Positions 1 to 9,106 of a stretch of DNA of 64,000 nucleotides are shown here, piece after piece. This stretch comes from Zhongshania aliphaticivorans. GTDB lineage: Bacteria > Pseudomonadota > Gammaproteobacteria > Pseudomonadales > Spongiibacteraceae. The position numbers and the translations under genes were made by a program. Numbering within the stretch: position 1 is the stretch's first letter; the number at the start of each line of letters is the position of its first letter. The notes under the pieces are model-generated. The model saw only the letters and a list, made by a program, of their open reading frames with translations. It was not told where the DNA came from and did not search any database. The stretch spans positions 186,001 through 250,000 of the forward strand of contig NZ_CACSIK010000002.1 in NCBI RefSeq assembly GCF_902705875.1, given 5' to 3'.

Positions 1-1
1 G

Positions 2-262
2 AATATAATTATTCTCCGTCAAGTTATCAATCCACTATTACTAACCGGCGACGTTTATATTAAGTTTAATACCATGGAAATCTCTAAGCAGTCAGTGCCT
101 ATTGGCTATAATGATGTTTCACCTCCTTTTTTTAAATTTGGTATTTATTGTCCAGACGGCTCGGATTATTCAGAGAAACATGTGGATTTTTCGAATGTCT
201 TTATTTTTAGCGCTGAGCAAGGAGAAGATATTGGTGAGGTGATTTCTACTGTTGTCAAATAG
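2..262 (+). CDS. C-terminal part of a polysaccharide-lyase-like protein (5' end outside window)
   Basis: The frame is open from the left edge, so the visible 86 codons are the end of a longer gene; the ATG at 74 is probably internal. The segment GDVYIKFNTMEISKQ, then a Gly/Tyr turn and PPFFKFGIYCPDG, resembles the end of heparin-lyase/alginate-lyase type beta-jelly-roll enzymes, where a YFKFGIYR-like strand near the C-terminus is common. That assignment is inferred from one motif. It lies just upstream of sulfotransferase and glycosyltransferase genes and shares their low GC, so it may trim the polysaccharide made by this locus. The catalytic residues would lie outside the window. Confidence 0.45.
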   Translation, partial: NIIILRQVINPLLLTGDVYIKFNTMEISKQSVPIGYNDVSPPFFKFGIYCPDGSDYSEKHVDFSNVFIFSAEQGEDIGEVISTVVK

Positions 263-447
263 TTGTGGCTGGCAAAGTGTGTTAAAGGTGTGCGTTAAGT
301 TGATCGGTTCCGAGGATGAATTCGATTAGATTTTGAATTGCTCTGGATAAGATGTGATTTTAGTTAATGATGTAGAGGTGCTTAGGTTCCGTCAGGCGTC
401 ATAAATCATAAGTACATTGTTCTGTGTTGTTGGGGGAGGTGAGTAAA

Positions 448-1365
448 ATGGTGTTTCCAAATTTGTTTATTGCTGGGGTTCCTAAGGCGGCCACCACGTC
501 ATTATCTGATGTCCTTCGGTTGGGTAGTGAATTTTATGTTCCGAAAGAAAAAGAGCCACACTATTTTGCTTTTCCGAATGTCTCTCCGCAATTCTCGGGT
601 CCAGCAGATAACGAAATTTTTAGAAGTATGATTGTGCATCAGAGGCACGAATATACCAAATTATATGACGGTGTTGGTTGTAAGTGGCGTGTTGATGCAT
701 CGACTATGTATTTGTATTTAGGAGGGGCTATAGCTGAAATTTTAAAGGAAGTTCCGGATGCGAAATTTATTTTGCTCTTTCGGGATCCGGCGGAGCGGGC
801 TTTTTCTGCATATCAGCATATGCGTCGAGACGCAAGGGAGCCGCTGGATTCTTTTCGGGATGCCTTGTGTAGTGAATCACGTCGAATAAGTGAGGGTTGG
901 AGTCCAATATGGCATTATCTGGCAGCTAGCTGCTATGGGCATCAGCTTAAGGCTTTTAAGGAGCTTGTTCCAGAAGGGAATTATCTGATTTTGCATCAAG
1001 AATGGATGTATAGTCAGCCAAATTTATTCTCAAAGAAAATCAGTGATTTTCTTTGTCTTAATTTTGATATGGATTTACTGAGAGGTAAAAAAAGTAATGT
1101 GTCAGGGGAGCCTAAGAGTAAATTTATTGGAAGAATTCTTAGTCGGCCTGGTGGTATGAAGACATTTGCTAAAATGGTATTGGGGGATGATTTTTCTAGA
1201 TTTTTGAAAGAAAAGGCTCGATCTTATAACTTCAGGGAGAAGCTAGTGCTTGATGATGGTTTGCGTGAAAAGATATACGGAGAATTAGATCATGATATGA
1301 AGATTTTTTTATCAATGGTAGATCACGAGTATCTTCCGAGTTGGACTAGTAGGTTCTTGGTATGA
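448..1365 (+). CDS. Sulfotransferase domain protein
   Basis: A sulfotransferase that would move sulfate from PAPS to a carbohydrate or other acceptor. The N-terminal FIAGVPKAATTSLSDVL is the PAPS 5'-phosphosulfate loop (usual form GxxKxGTTSL). LLFRDPAERAFSAYQHMRRD, about residues 110-130, is the 3'-phosphate-binding segment with its Arg and Ser. The 305-residue length fits bacterial members. An in-frame GTG lies at 424, but the ATG at 448 follows a strong GGGGGAGGTGAG ribosome site at normal spacing, so I start there. The stop overlaps the next start by four bases (ATGA), implying translational coupling to the glycosyltransferase. The gene is AT-rich relative to the core genes of the window, suggesting acquisition. 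Confidence 0.9.
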   Translation: MVFPNLFIAGVPKAATTSLSDVLRLGSEFYVPKEKEPHYFAFPNVSPQFSGPADNEIFRSMIVHQRHEYTKLYDGVGCKWRVDASTMYLYLGGAIAEILKEVPDAKFILLFRDPAERAFSAYQHMRRDAREPLDSFRDALCSESRRISEGWSPIWHYLAASCYGHQLKAFKELVPEGNYLILHQEWMYSQPNLFSKKISDFLCLNFDMDLLRGKKSNVSGEPKSKFIGRILSRPGGMKTFAKMVLGDDFSRFLKEKARSYNFREKLVLDDGLREKIYGELDHDMKIFLSMVDHEYLPSWTSRFLV

Positions 1366-2456
1366 GCGAAAAAATAAAAATATTGCTCATCACTAATATG
1401 TATCCGAGTGCGGCGCAGCCATCACTTGGTACATTTGTACAAAACTGCGCTGAAGGGCTTGAGGAAAGTGGAGCAGATGTAACTGTATTATCTCTAAATC
1501 GAGGGTCGCGATATATTATTTTAAATTATCTCATTTTTTTTTATAGAGTGTTAAATTTAGGCCTTAAAGGCCGGTGGGATTTTTTTTATTTCCATTACAT
1601 CTCGCTTTCTGGGGTTCCGGTTATTCTATTAAAATTGTTCCGGCCAGGTATTAAGATCGTCGGCAATATTCATGGCAGCGACATAGCTGATGAGCTGGGT
1701 GTTAGTAGAAGATTTTCTAAATTACGCCTATGGATATCCAAAATAGCCTGCCGAATTTCAGATTTCATTGTTGTCCCATCTGAATATTACAAAAATGTAG
1801 CGGAGGAATTTATTTGCCCAACACAAAAAGATTTTTTTGTGTCTCCATCGGGAGGTTTGCCAGATTTCTTTTTTGATAGCGAAGATCGGTGTATGCCTGA
1901 AATTCCGACTATATTATTTGTGGGAAGGTTGGTTCCAGGGAAAGGCGTTTCAGACTTTCTGGCTGCTGTCGAGGCTGTCTTGCTCGTGAGGAAGGGGAGG
2001 GTTCGAGTTATAATTGTTGGCGATGGGCCTCAGAAATTTGAAGTAGAATCGTTTTCAAAAAGGCATGCTGAGCTCGTTGAGCTTAGTCATATACTATCTG
2101 TGTCGCAACGAGATTTGGTAGCGCTATATCGAGAATCGACAGTGTTTGTATTTCCGTCTTTAAGAGAGGCGGAGAGCCTTGGTTTGGTTGTTGTTGAGGC
2201 GTTAGCATCTGGCACGCCGGTAATTGCTTACAAAAATGGAGCCCTTGAGGAGGTTCTGTCGCATGGGAAAACCGGATATTTAGTTGCGAAGTCGGATTCG
2301 AAGTTGCTTGGTGATATTTTGCTTCGAGTGATGGAGATGGATGAGTGCATGTGGCTGTGTATGTCTGCGGAAGCTAAATCAAGCTCTACAAGGTTTAAAA
2401 ATAATATTGTTAGTAATGCGTTGTTTGATCGATTTAAGTCGGAATTAGTGAAATGA
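1362..2456 (+). CDS. Glycosyltransferase family 4 (GT-B fold)
   Basis: A retaining glycosyltransferase that adds a sugar from a nucleotide-sugar donor during polysaccharide repeat-unit assembly at the inner face of the cytoplasmic membrane. The N-terminal domain begins with ILLITNMYPS and a Gly-rich acceptor turn. The C-terminal donor domain shows FVGRLVPGKGVSDFL, then VGDGP, then FVFPSLREAESLGLVVVEAL with the E-x7-E pair typical of GT4, and ASGTPVIAYKNGALEEVL. At 364 residues it is normal for the family. It overlaps the sulfotransferase by four bases and is equally AT-rich. The sugar it transfers cannot be read from sequence. Confidence 0.9.
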   Translation: MSEKIKILLITNMYPSAAQPSLGTFVQNCAEGLEESGADVTVLSLNRGSRYIILNYLIFFYRVLNLGLKGRWDFFYFHYISLSGVPVILLKLFRPGIKIVGNIHGSDIADELGVSRRFSKLRLWISKIACRISDFIVVPSEYYKNVAEEFICPTQKDFFVSPSGGLPDFFFDSEDRCMPEIPTILFVGRLVPGKGVSDFLAAVEAVLLVRKGRVRVIIVGDGPQKFEVESFSKRHAELVELSHILSVSQRDLVALYRESTVFVFPSLREAESLGLVVVEALASGTPVIAYKNGALEEVLSHGKTGYLVAKSDSKLLGDILLRVMEMDECMWLCMSAEAKSSSTRFKNNIVSNALFDRFKSELVK

Positions 2457-2621
2457 ATTTTAATTCAAAAAGCTATGTATGAATAGCCCCTCAAAACTTT
2501 AGACCACTCCCTTATTAAATTTGGTGTTGGTTTAATGCTGCTTTAAACGGGTTTTCTCCACCAGTTAATATTTGCGTGTTAGAATTCACCTAAGAATTAG
2601 CCCTTTTTATAGGTCAGTTAG

Positions 2622-3959
2622 ATGGATGTAACAGTTTTTGGTATTGGTTATGTGGGCCTTGTGCAGGCGGCAGTTTTGGCCGAGGTTGGGCACGAGGTGG
2701 TTTGCGTAGACATTAATGCCGAGCGGGTCGAGAGCCTTAAGAAAGGCATTATTCCGATTTACGAGCCAGGCTTGACGCCATTGGTACAGCGCAATTACGA
2801 GGCTGGCCGCCTGCAATTTACTACCGATGCTGAATTTGGGGTAAAACACGGCAAAATCCAGTTTATTGCGGTGGGCACCCCGCCAGACGAAGACGGCTCT
2901 GCGGATTTGCAATATGTCTTGGCGGTGGCAAAAACCATCGCCACCTATATGGAAACTCCCAAGGTTGTCGTCGATAAGTCGACCGTGCCGGTAGGCACCG
3001 CAGACAAAGTCGCCGAGTGCATTGCCGCAATATTAAAAGCGCGCGGCGTGAGCTTAGATTTTGACGTGGTCTCTAACCCAGAATTCTTGAAAGAAGGCGC
3101 AGCGGTTGCAGACTGCCAACGCCCAGATCGTATAGTGATCGGCACCGACAGCGCCGTTGCAGAAAATAAAATGCGCGAGCTCTATGCCCCCTTTAATCGC
3201 AACCATGAAAAATTAATTGTCATGGACGTGCGCTCGGCAGAGCTGACCAAATACGCCGCCAACTGCATGCTGGCAACCAAAATTAGCTTTATGAATGAAA
3301 TGGCCAACCTGGCTGAAAAACTCGGCGCCGACATCGAAAAAGTGCGGCTGGGCATAGGCTCAGATCCGCGCATTGGCTACCACTTTATCTATCCCGGCTG
3401 CGGCTACGGCGGCTCCTGTTTTCCTAAAGACGTACAGGCATTGGTCAGAACGGCGGAAAAAGTCGGCTACACCCCAGAACTACTGCGCTCTGTCGAGGCG
3501 GTGAACGGTCGCCAAAAAGAGAAATTATTTAACCATCTTCAGTCTTATTTTAACGGCGACTTGGCTGGCAAGCGCATTGCCCTGTGGGGGCTGTCCTTTA
3601 AACCAAATACCGACGATATGCGCGACGCATCCAGCCGAGTACTCATGGAAAACCTCTGGGCTGCCGGCGCGATAGTACAGGCATACGACCCCGAAGCTAT
3701 GAACGAAACCCAGCGCATATACGGTACCCGATCAGACTTAAACCTAATGGGTACCAAAGAATCGGCCCTAAACGGCGCCGACGCCCTCGCGGTTTGCACT
3801 GAATGGAACGCTTTTAAAGCCCCGGACTTTGATCTAATAAAAGAAACGCTAAATCACGCCGTGATATTCGATGGCCGCAACTTATACGACCCCGCCATAC
3901 TAGAAGCACAAGGTATAGCCTACTACGGCATTGGCCGTGGGCGAAGTTATAACGATTGA
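2622..3959 (+). CDS. ugd: UDP-glucose 6-dehydrogenase, copy 1
   Basis: Oxidises UDP-glucose to UDP-glucuronate with two NAD+, supplying an acidic sugar precursor. The NAD-binding fold opens with [19 protein letters not shown]. The catalytic cysteine is Cys266 in [12 protein letters not shown]. The central [12 protein letters not shown] and the C-terminal [18 protein letters not shown] match the family, as does 445 residues. A second, very similar protein is encoded at 9107-10450. This copy uses many GC-ending codons while the flanking glycosyltransferase and flippase genes are AT-rich, so it has a different history from them. A TAGAAT box in a GCGTGYTAGAATT context lies about 40 bases upstream, and the same context precedes the second copy. 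Confidence 0.95.
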   Translation: MDVTVFGIGYVGLVQAAVLAEVGHEVVCVDINAERVESLKKGIIPIYEPGLTPLVQRNYEAGRLQFTTDAEFGVKHGKIQFIAVGTPPDEDGSADLQYVLAVAKTIATYMETPKVVVDKSTVPVGTADKVAECIAAILKARGVSLDFDVVSNPEFLKEGAAVADCQRPDRIVIGTDSAVAENKMRELYAPFNRNHEKLIVMDVRSAELTKYAANCMLATKISFMNEMANLAEKLGADIEKVRLGIGSDPRIGYHFIYPGCGYGGSCFPKDVQALVRTAEKVGYTPELLRSVEAVNGRQKEKLFNHLQSYFNGDLAGKRIALWGLSFKPNTDDMRDASSRVLMENLWAAGAIVQAYDPEAMNETQRIYGTRSDLNLMGTKESALNGADALAVCTEWNAFKAPDFDLIKETLNHAVIFDGRNLYDPAILEAQGIAYYGIGRGRSYND

Positions 3960-3972
3960 ATTAGGCTTAGAA

Positions 3973-5262
3973 ATGATGCTTTATCGATTTCGTGGAATGA
4001 TAGCTAATGTCGATACTCGTGAGTTATTGGTGCACGGGGGAATTGCATTCTTGGTCCGTATTCTTGGAGCATTAGCAGCATTTTCTGCGACCTTTTTTAT
4101 TGCACGACAGTTGGGGGCGGAGGAGTCGGGATACTATTTCCTTACTTATTCTATTGTGGCTGTGTTAGCAGCATTATCTCGAGGCGGGTTAGATAATACT
4201 GTAGTGAGATTTATTGCTGCTGACACTAAACAGGCACTAGCAGTTTACAATAAGTCGATTTTATTTGGATCAGCCTTAAGTGTTTCCATTGCTATCTTTT
4301 TTTATTTGTTAGCAGATTATCTCGCAAATAATGTGTTATCTAAACCTGCGTTAGCACCAGTATTTAGAAGTATATCTTTGGGTATTCCGGGCTTGGCGCT
4401 GTTAACACTTGGAGCAAATGCCTTACAAGGTTTACGCCTCGTCTCGTGGTCTATTTTCGTTTTAAATATTGCTATTAACTGTTGCTTGGTTGGGGGGGCT
4501 TATTATTTCAAAATTTTTCAGGCTCAACAATTAGCTCTTGTTTTTTCTGTCGGGAGTATATTAATAGCAATATCAGGCGGAGTCTTGTTTTATTGGAAGG
4601 TGCCAAGGTCAGAAAAATTAGGTATTTCTTGGAGTATAATATTTACTAGCTGCCTTCCGTTATGGTTGGTTGTTGTTATGGGGCAATTAGTTCAGTGGTC
4701 TGGTCAGTTTTTTGCGGGCGCTTACCTTAGTCCTGATTTGGTTGCACAGCTCGCGGTTGCGCAGCGTACAGCAATGCTAACGAGCTTTGTTCTTATAGCG
4801 ATTAATCTCGTTGTCGCTCCCCGATTTTCTGCTTTATATAAAACAGGTGCAATGGGGGAATTGTCTTCTTTAGCTAAAAAGTCGGTGGTACTTACTAGTG
4901 TAATAGCATTTCCTATTTTAATCGTAATGCTGTTTTTTCCAACGCTGTTTATGGGATTATTTGGTGTCGAATTTGAGCAAGGTGCGTCGTTATTACGGAT
5001 ACTCGTAATTGGGCAATTCGTTAACGTTATTACTGGTTCCGTTGGTTTTTTGTTAATTATGACGGGACATGAGCGGGATCTTCGAAGTATTACGTTGGTA
5101 TCGGGTACGACTGCGTTGATATTGGCGTGGGTTATGACCGCTAACTTTGGCGTGTTTGGTGCTGCGATTGGCACTGCGATTGCCGTAGCGACTCAGAATT
5201 TGCTCGCGGTCTATTTTGTGAAAAAACGCTTGGGTTTTAATACATTGGCAGTTTGGCGTTAA
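3973..5262 (+). CDS. Flippase / oligosaccharide translocase (MATE-like, Wzx-type)
   Basis: A multi-span membrane protein of the polysaccharide transporter superfamily. It probably flips a lipid-linked repeat unit to the periplasmic face. About twelve to fourteen hydrophobic segments span the whole length, starting with GIAFLVRILGALAAFSATFFIARQLG, the usual first helix of these proteins, with polar loops between. About 430 residues is typical. The frame is open back to 3931 inside ugd; I start at the ATG at 3973, but 3976 and 3997 are also possible because no ribosome site is strong. The gene is AT-rich like the sulfotransferase and GT4. The substrate is unknown; location suggests the product of this locus. 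Confidence 0.85.
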   Translation: MMLYRFRGMIANVDTRELLVHGGIAFLVRILGALAAFSATFFIARQLGAEESGYYFLTYSIVAVLAALSRGGLDNTVVRFIAADTKQALAVYNKSILFGSALSVSIAIFFYLLADYLANNVLSKPALAPVFRSISLGIPGLALLTLGANALQGLRLVSWSIFVLNIAINCCLVGGAYYFKIFQAQQLALVFSVGSILIAISGGVLFYWKVPRSEKLGISWSIIFTSCLPLWLVVVMGQLVQWSGQFFAGAYLSPDLVAQLAVAQRTAMLTSFVLIAINLVVAPRFSALYKTGAMGELSSLAKKSVVLTSVIAFPILIVMLFFPTLFMGLFGVEFEQGASLLRILVIGQFVNVITGSVGFLLIMTGHERDLRSITLVSGTTALILAWVMTANFGVFGAAIGTAIAVATQNLLAVYFVKKRLGFNTLAVWR

Positions 5263-5302
5263 ATAGACGTTTCATAATAATAGATTAAGTAGTGGTGCTT
5301 GA

Positions 5303-6718
5303 ATGAATATAGTTATTATGGCCGGTGGCAGCGGCAGCCGTTTATGGCCGTCTAGCCGAGGGTTATTCCCCAAGCAATTTTTATCTATTGCCGGTGAAGA
5401 CTCCATGCTGCAAGCCACCCTTGCTCGCGTTGAGGGTTTAAGCGCTAGCGCGTCGGTTATTTGCAATGAAGAGCATCGCTTTGTGGTGGCGCAGCAGGCG
5501 CAAGAGTTCGGTGCAGCATTAACGTCTATTATTTTAGAACCCGTTGGCCGTAATACCGCGCCGGCTATTGCGCTGGCTGCGTTTGAAGCGCTGGACTCTT
5601 CTGATGGTGCTGCGCCATTGCTTTTGGTGATGGCGGCGGATCATGTGATTGACGATGTGGCCGCATTTCATGCTGCGGTTGAGGTTGCAAAGGCGCAAGC
5701 TGAGTCTGGTCAGGTGGTGACCTTTGGGATTGTGCCCGAGTCGGCTCACACCGGTTACGGGTATATTCAGCGTGGCGTTGAGAGTGGTAATGGCGCTTAC
5801 GCGGTGTCTCGGTTTGTTGAGAAGCCGGATGCAGAGACTGCGCAATCTTATATAGATGACGGCGGCTATTACTGGAATAGCGGCATGTTTTTAGTGGCGG
5901 CTGATGTGTATTTGAATGAGCTAAAAGCTTTTAGGCCAGATATTTATTCTGCCTGCGAAAAGGCATATTTGGGCAAAACCCGTGATGTTGATTTTTTACG
6001 GGTAGATGCGCAAGCATTTAAAACTTGCCCTGATGAGTCGATAGATTACGCGGTGATGGAAAAAACTGATAAGGCTGTGGTTGTGCCTTTGTCGGCGGGT
6101 TGGAGTGACGTGGGCGCGTGGTCTTCTTTGTGGGAGATTGGTGATCAAGATGCTGCTGGCAATGTAAGTAGCGGTGATGTGCTGAGTCATAATACATCTA
6201 ACTCTTATATTAGAGCCGAGCATCGTTTAGTGGCGACGGTGGGTTTGGATAATATTGTCGTTGTCGAGACGAATGATGCGGTGTTGGTTGCGGCTAAAGA
6301 TCAAGTTCAAGACGTTAAGAAAATTGTTGAGTCATTAAAAGCGCAAGACCGTAGCGAGGTGAGTCAGCACCGTCACGTTTACCGGCCTTGGGGTGTTTAT
6401 GATTCTATTGATAACGGTGAGCGGTATCAGGTTAAGCGTATTACGGTAAAGCCGGGTGCTAAGTTATCGGTGCAAATGCATCATCACCGAGCTGAACATT
6501 GGATTGTTGTGTCTGGTATTGCAAAAGTGACTAATGGTGATAAAGAGTTGATGTTGACGGAGAATCAGTCGACGTATATTCCGGTTGGTGTTGTTCATGC
6601 CTTGGAGAATCCTGGTGTTATTCCGCTTGAGTTGATTGAAGTTCAGTCGGGTTCTTACTTGGGTGAAGATGATATTGTGCGTTTTGAAGATCGGTATGGG
6701 CGTGCCCCTAAGGCTTGA
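5303..6718 (+). CDS. algA: Mannose-1-phosphate guanylyltransferase / mannose-6-phosphate isomerase (bifunctional)
   Basis: Makes GDP-mannose. The N-terminal nucleotidyltransferase domain (about residues 1-340) starts with [16 protein letters not shown] and FPKQFL, the GTP-binding loop, and has [13 protein letters not shown] and YYWNSGMF. The C-terminal cupin domain (about 355-465) has [20 protein letters not shown] and [16 protein letters not shown], the metal-binding histidines of type II phosphomannose isomerases. At 471 residues it is full length for the AlgA/ManC/CpsB family. It starts 40 bases after the flippase and is followed six bases after its stop by a palindromic repeat end, which could end or stabilise the transcript. 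It indicates mannose or a mannose-derived sugar in the polymer. Confidence 0.95.
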   Translation: MNIVIMAGGSGSRLWPSSRGLFPKQFLSIAGEDSMLQATLARVEGLSASASVICNEEHRFVVAQQAQEFGAALTSIILEPVGRNTAPAIALAAFEALDSSDGAAPLLLVMAADHVIDDVAAFHAAVEVAKAQAESGQVVTFGIVPESAHTGYGYIQRGVESGNGAYAVSRFVEKPDAETAQSYIDDGGYYWNSGMFLVAADVYLNELKAFRPDIYSACEKAYLGKTRDVDFLRVDAQAFKTCPDESIDYAVMEKTDKAVVVPLSAGWSDVGAWSSLWEIGDQDAAGNVSSGDVLSHNTSNSYIRAEHRLVATVGLDNIVVVETNDAVLVAAKDQVQDVKKIVESLKAQDRSEVSQHRHVYRPWGVYDSIDNGERYQVKRITVKPGAKLSVQMHHHRAEHWIVVSGIAKVTNGDKELMLTENQSTYIPVGVVHALENPGVIPLELIEVQSGSYLGEDDIVRFEDRYGRAPKA

Positions 6719-6723
6719 GGTTT

Positions 6724-6751
6724 GTGGATCCCCAATCGAGTTGGGGATGAC
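6724..6751 (+). repeat. Right-end hairpin of the 118-bp element (half copy)
   Basis: ATCCCCAA-tcgag-TTGGGGAT is a perfect 8-bp stem ending in GAC, identical to the right end of the complete elements. It sits six bases after the algA stop and could act as a transcript-end or stabilising hairpin. Confidence 0.85.
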
Positions 6752-6814
6752 GAACTGCTCGTTGAAGATGACGAACTGCTCGTTGAAGATGACGAATTGG
6801 TCGTTGAGTGTGAC
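6752..6814 (+). repeat. 21-bp tandem repeat, three copies
   Basis: Copies at 6752-6772, 6773-6793 and 6794-6814. The first two are identical (starting GAACTGCTCGTTG) and the third has diverged. Each ends in a GTTGrrgATGAC-like motif resembling the right terminus of the 118-bp element, so the array looks like serial duplication of that terminus. Confidence 0.8.
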
Positions 6815-6868
6815 GGTAGGGTAGTTGGGATGGCGGGTTGGATGGTGGCCTGAGTATGTCCCTCTGTT

Positions 6869-6986
6869 GTCATACCCGACTCCGATTGGGTGTTCATGTG
6901 AGCGTAGCGAATGCACTTGGTAGTAGCGAAGTGCGGTGCGGGGCAGATTCTGAGGTAGGTGGATCCCCAATCAAGTTGGGGATGAC
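6869..6986 (+). repeat. 118-bp palindrome-ended repeat, copy 1
   Basis: Begins GTCATACCCGACTCCGATTG and ends with the ATCCCCAA...TTGGGGAT hairpin plus GAC. The left hairpin is partly degraded (GGGTGTTC instead of GGGTATCC). The internal block contains GAGCGTAGCGAATGCACTTG, conserved in most copies. Confidence 0.85.
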
Positions 6987-7062
6987 GGGTCGGGTTGTTG
7001 GGGATGGCGGTAAGGTAGTTGAGATGGCGGGTTGGATGGTGGCCGGAGTATGTCTCTCTGTT

Positions 7063-7180
7063 GTCATACCCGACTCTGATCGGGTATCCAGATGAGCGCA
7101 GCGAATGCACTTGGTATTAGTGAAGTGTGGTGCGGGGAAGATTCCGAGGTAGATGGATCCCCAATCGAGTTGGGGATGAC
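7063..7180 (+). repeat. 118-bp palindrome-ended repeat, copy 2
   Basis: A complete copy. Left hairpin ATACCCGA-ctctga-TCGGGTAT, internal GAGCGCAGCGAATGCACTTG, right hairpin ATCCCCAA-tcgag-TTGGGGAT. Exactly the same length as copy 1. Confidence 0.9.
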
Positions 7181-7244
7181 GGTAGGGTCGTTGGGGATGA
7201 TGGTAGGGTAGTTGGGGATGACGGGCCGGGTCGTTGGGGATGAC
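7181..7244 (+). repeat. 21/22-bp tandem repeat, three copies, extending the element's right end
   Basis: Units at 7181-7201, 7202-7222 and 7223-7244, each of the form GGTAGGGTMGTTGGGGATGA plus one base. The last eleven bases, GTTGGGGATGA, are the terminal bases of the adjacent 118-bp element, so the tandem is an amplification of its right terminus. Confidence 0.8.
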
Positions 7245-7258
7245 CTATAAGAAACCAC

Positions 7259-7310
7259 GTCATACCCGACTCCGATCGGGTATCCATGTGAGTGGTTGCG
7301 AATGCATTTA
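7259..7310 (+). repeat. Left half of the 118-bp element
   Basis: Left hairpin ATACCCGA-ctccga-TCGGGTAT followed by TCCATGTGAG and GCGAATGCATTT. The right half is missing, and the sequence then runs into the leader of the wzi-like gene. Confidence 0.8.
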
Positions 7311-7391
7311 ATCTACTCAAGCCATTAGGCAAAAAAATAGGTATTATGGTGTTTTTTCCTGCGCGGTCTTTACTGCGCCAAAATCGTGTAG

Positions 7392-8882
7392 ATGAAAATG
7401 GATTTTAGAACGGTAATTACGGCAACATTGATAACTTGGCTTTTCGTTTTTTCGGCGCAGTTGCGTGCTTCGCCTTGGATGGAGGTGGGGGACTCGCAGC
7501 TTCGACACCACATCACGGTGTTGGCTGATGCAGGTATTATTACGGTACCTATCAACACGTGGCCGTTGATGTGGTCTGGTGTTATTAATGATGTTAAGCG
7601 GGGTGAGCGTCGTCGTAATTTAACTGCGGGTCAGCAGCGTTCTCTTAGCTATGTTCGTAACGCATTTATACAACACACTAAGCCAAGCCGAACTTCAGTT
7701 TCATTGTCTGTCTCCGAGCGTCCCAATCAACTAAGAGGCTTTAATAGCGTGCCTCGTGAGGAGGCTGAATTAAGCCTTAGTTATGCCGCTATTCATGGCG
7801 GGACAGCGTATAAGTTACAAACGACGTATACCGGTGACCCTGCAGATGGCGAGAATGTTCGCTTTGACGGTAGTTATGCTGCGTTATTATTTGGTAACTG
7901 GGCTGCGGCGGCGGGCGCTATAGATCGCTGGTGGGGGCCAAGTCGTCAAAATGCCTTAGTATTGTCGAATAATGCTCGGCCTGTTCCCGGCATATTTTTG
8001 CAGCGTAATAATAGCCTTCCTTTTGAAAGCCCTTTATTAAGCTGGTTGGGACCATGGAATTTGGTGATGTTTGCAGGGCAGTTAGAGAGTGATCGTGAAA
8101 TAAGCCATGCAAAATTATTGGGCGCTAGGATGTCGTTTCGGCCTGCAAGCTGGTTAGAGTTGGGTGGGTCAAGAGCGGCGCAATGGGGTGGGGATGGTCG
8201 TCCAGAGGATTCTAGTAGTTTTGTCGATATGGTCACCGGTAACGATAACAACGGTGATAATGGTATAAACAGTAACAACGAACCTAGTAATCAGATTGCC
8301 GGCATAGATTGGCGTGCGACTGCTTCTGGTAATCAAATAAGCGTTGAGCATTACGGTGAGTTAGTTGGTGAGGATAATGCAGGCGTGATGCCGTCTCGCT
8401 TAATCGCCACGTTTGGCTTGGGTGCTCAAATGCCGATTGCTAGTAATGATGTTCGTGTTTATCTTGAGTTCACTGACACATTAACACGGCGTTTTTATAA
8501 GTCTGGGCAAATAAATTATGCATATGAGCATGGGACTTATAAATCTGGTTATCGTTACAAAGACCGGAATATGGCGGCAACAATTGATAATGACTCCAAA
8601 TCTACCAGTCTTGGTGTTGAGGTTTTCACTGAAACAGGTGCGACATGGCAAGTGGTGTTATCTAAACTGAACTTTAATAGTGACGGTACGAATAAGGCAA
8701 CTGGTGTAACACCATTGGCTTGGCGAACAGGTGATGGTTGGCAGGGTAAACTTAACTATCTTGAAAACTGGCGTGACTGGAGTTTCAGCTATGGACTTTA
8801 TTACCAGGGTGGTGACTTTGAGTTGCGCAATATGGGTAAAGACACTGCTGGCGCTGAATTTAGTGTTACTCTTGGGTTTTAA
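7392..8882 (+). CDS. Capsule-assembly Wzi-family outer-membrane protein
   Basis: A 496-residue outer-membrane beta-barrel related to Wzi, which tethers capsular polysaccharide to the cell surface. It has an N-terminal signal sequence (hydrophobic VITATLITWLFVFSAQL, cleavage likely after LRA), then SPWMEVGDSQLRHHITVLADAGII, the usual periplasmic start of the family. GAIDRWWGPSRQNALVLSNNARP and LSWLGPWNLVMFAGQLESDR are its conserved barrel segments. Alternating amphipathic strands continue to a C-terminal phenylalanine (SVTLGF), as expected for barrel insertion. It starts at 7392; 7398 is an alternative ATG. It links this locus to a surface-attached polysaccharide. Confidence 0.85.
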   Translation: MKMDFRTVITATLITWLFVFSAQLRASPWMEVGDSQLRHHITVLADAGIITVPINTWPLMWSGVINDVKRGERRRNLTAGQQRSLSYVRNAFIQHTKPSRTSVSLSVSERPNQLRGFNSVPREEAELSLSYAAIHGGTAYKLQTTYTGDPADGENVRFDGSYAALLFGNWAAAAGAIDRWWGPSRQNALVLSNNARPVPGIFLQRNNSLPFESPLLSWLGPWNLVMFAGQLESDREISHAKLLGARMSFRPASWLELGGSRAAQWGGDGRPEDSSSFVDMVTGNDNNGDNGINSNNEPSNQIAGIDWRATASGNQISVEHYGELVGEDNAGVMPSRLIATFGLGAQMPIASNDVRVYLEFTDTLTRRFYKSGQINYAYEHGTYKSGYRYKDRNMAATIDNDSKSTSLGVEVFTETGATWQVVLSKLNFNSDGTNKATGVTPLAWRTGDGWQGKLNYLENWRDWSFSYGLYYQGGDFELRNMGKDTAGAEFSVTLGF

Positions 8883-9106
8883 GCAGCTTGGTATTGATAA
8901 CCGCAATTATTGCCCTGTATGACAATATAAATCTATTTGATCGTTAGTTTTCTGGACGCCGTTATGCGGGGCTTCTATTTTCAATTGTTTTGTTTTAGTT
9001 CTATTAAACACTCTTTTTTACGATTTCTTCTTGGATTAAAGTCCCGGGCGGTCTTTTTAGCGTGCTAGAATTTAATATAGTTAATATTTTTATTTAGGGT
9101 AAGCGA

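Larger units (their letters stand above)
6719..7391. repeat. Non-coding repeat cluster A between algA and the wzi-like gene
   Basis: No gene here. The stretch holds a right half-element (6724-6751), a three-copy 21-bp tandem (6752-6814), two complete 118-bp elements (6869-6986 and 7063-7180), a second 21-bp-period tandem (7181-7244) and a left half-element (from 7259). The reading frames across it, with peptides such as VIPNSIGDP or DTRSESGMT, are translations of the repeat and are not genes. Confidence 0.9.

Noticed and set aside
4722..5174. 150-codon leftward open frame inside the flippase gene
   Set aside because: Antisense shadow of a clear membrane-protein gene; composition mirrors hydrophobic codons and there is no ribosome site.
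6719..7332. Open frames on both strands with peptides such as VIPNSIGDP, HPQLDWGS and DTRSESGMT
   Set aside because: They are translations of the 118-bp palindromic repeats and their tandem ends, recur in every repeat cluster in several frames, and lack ribosome sites.
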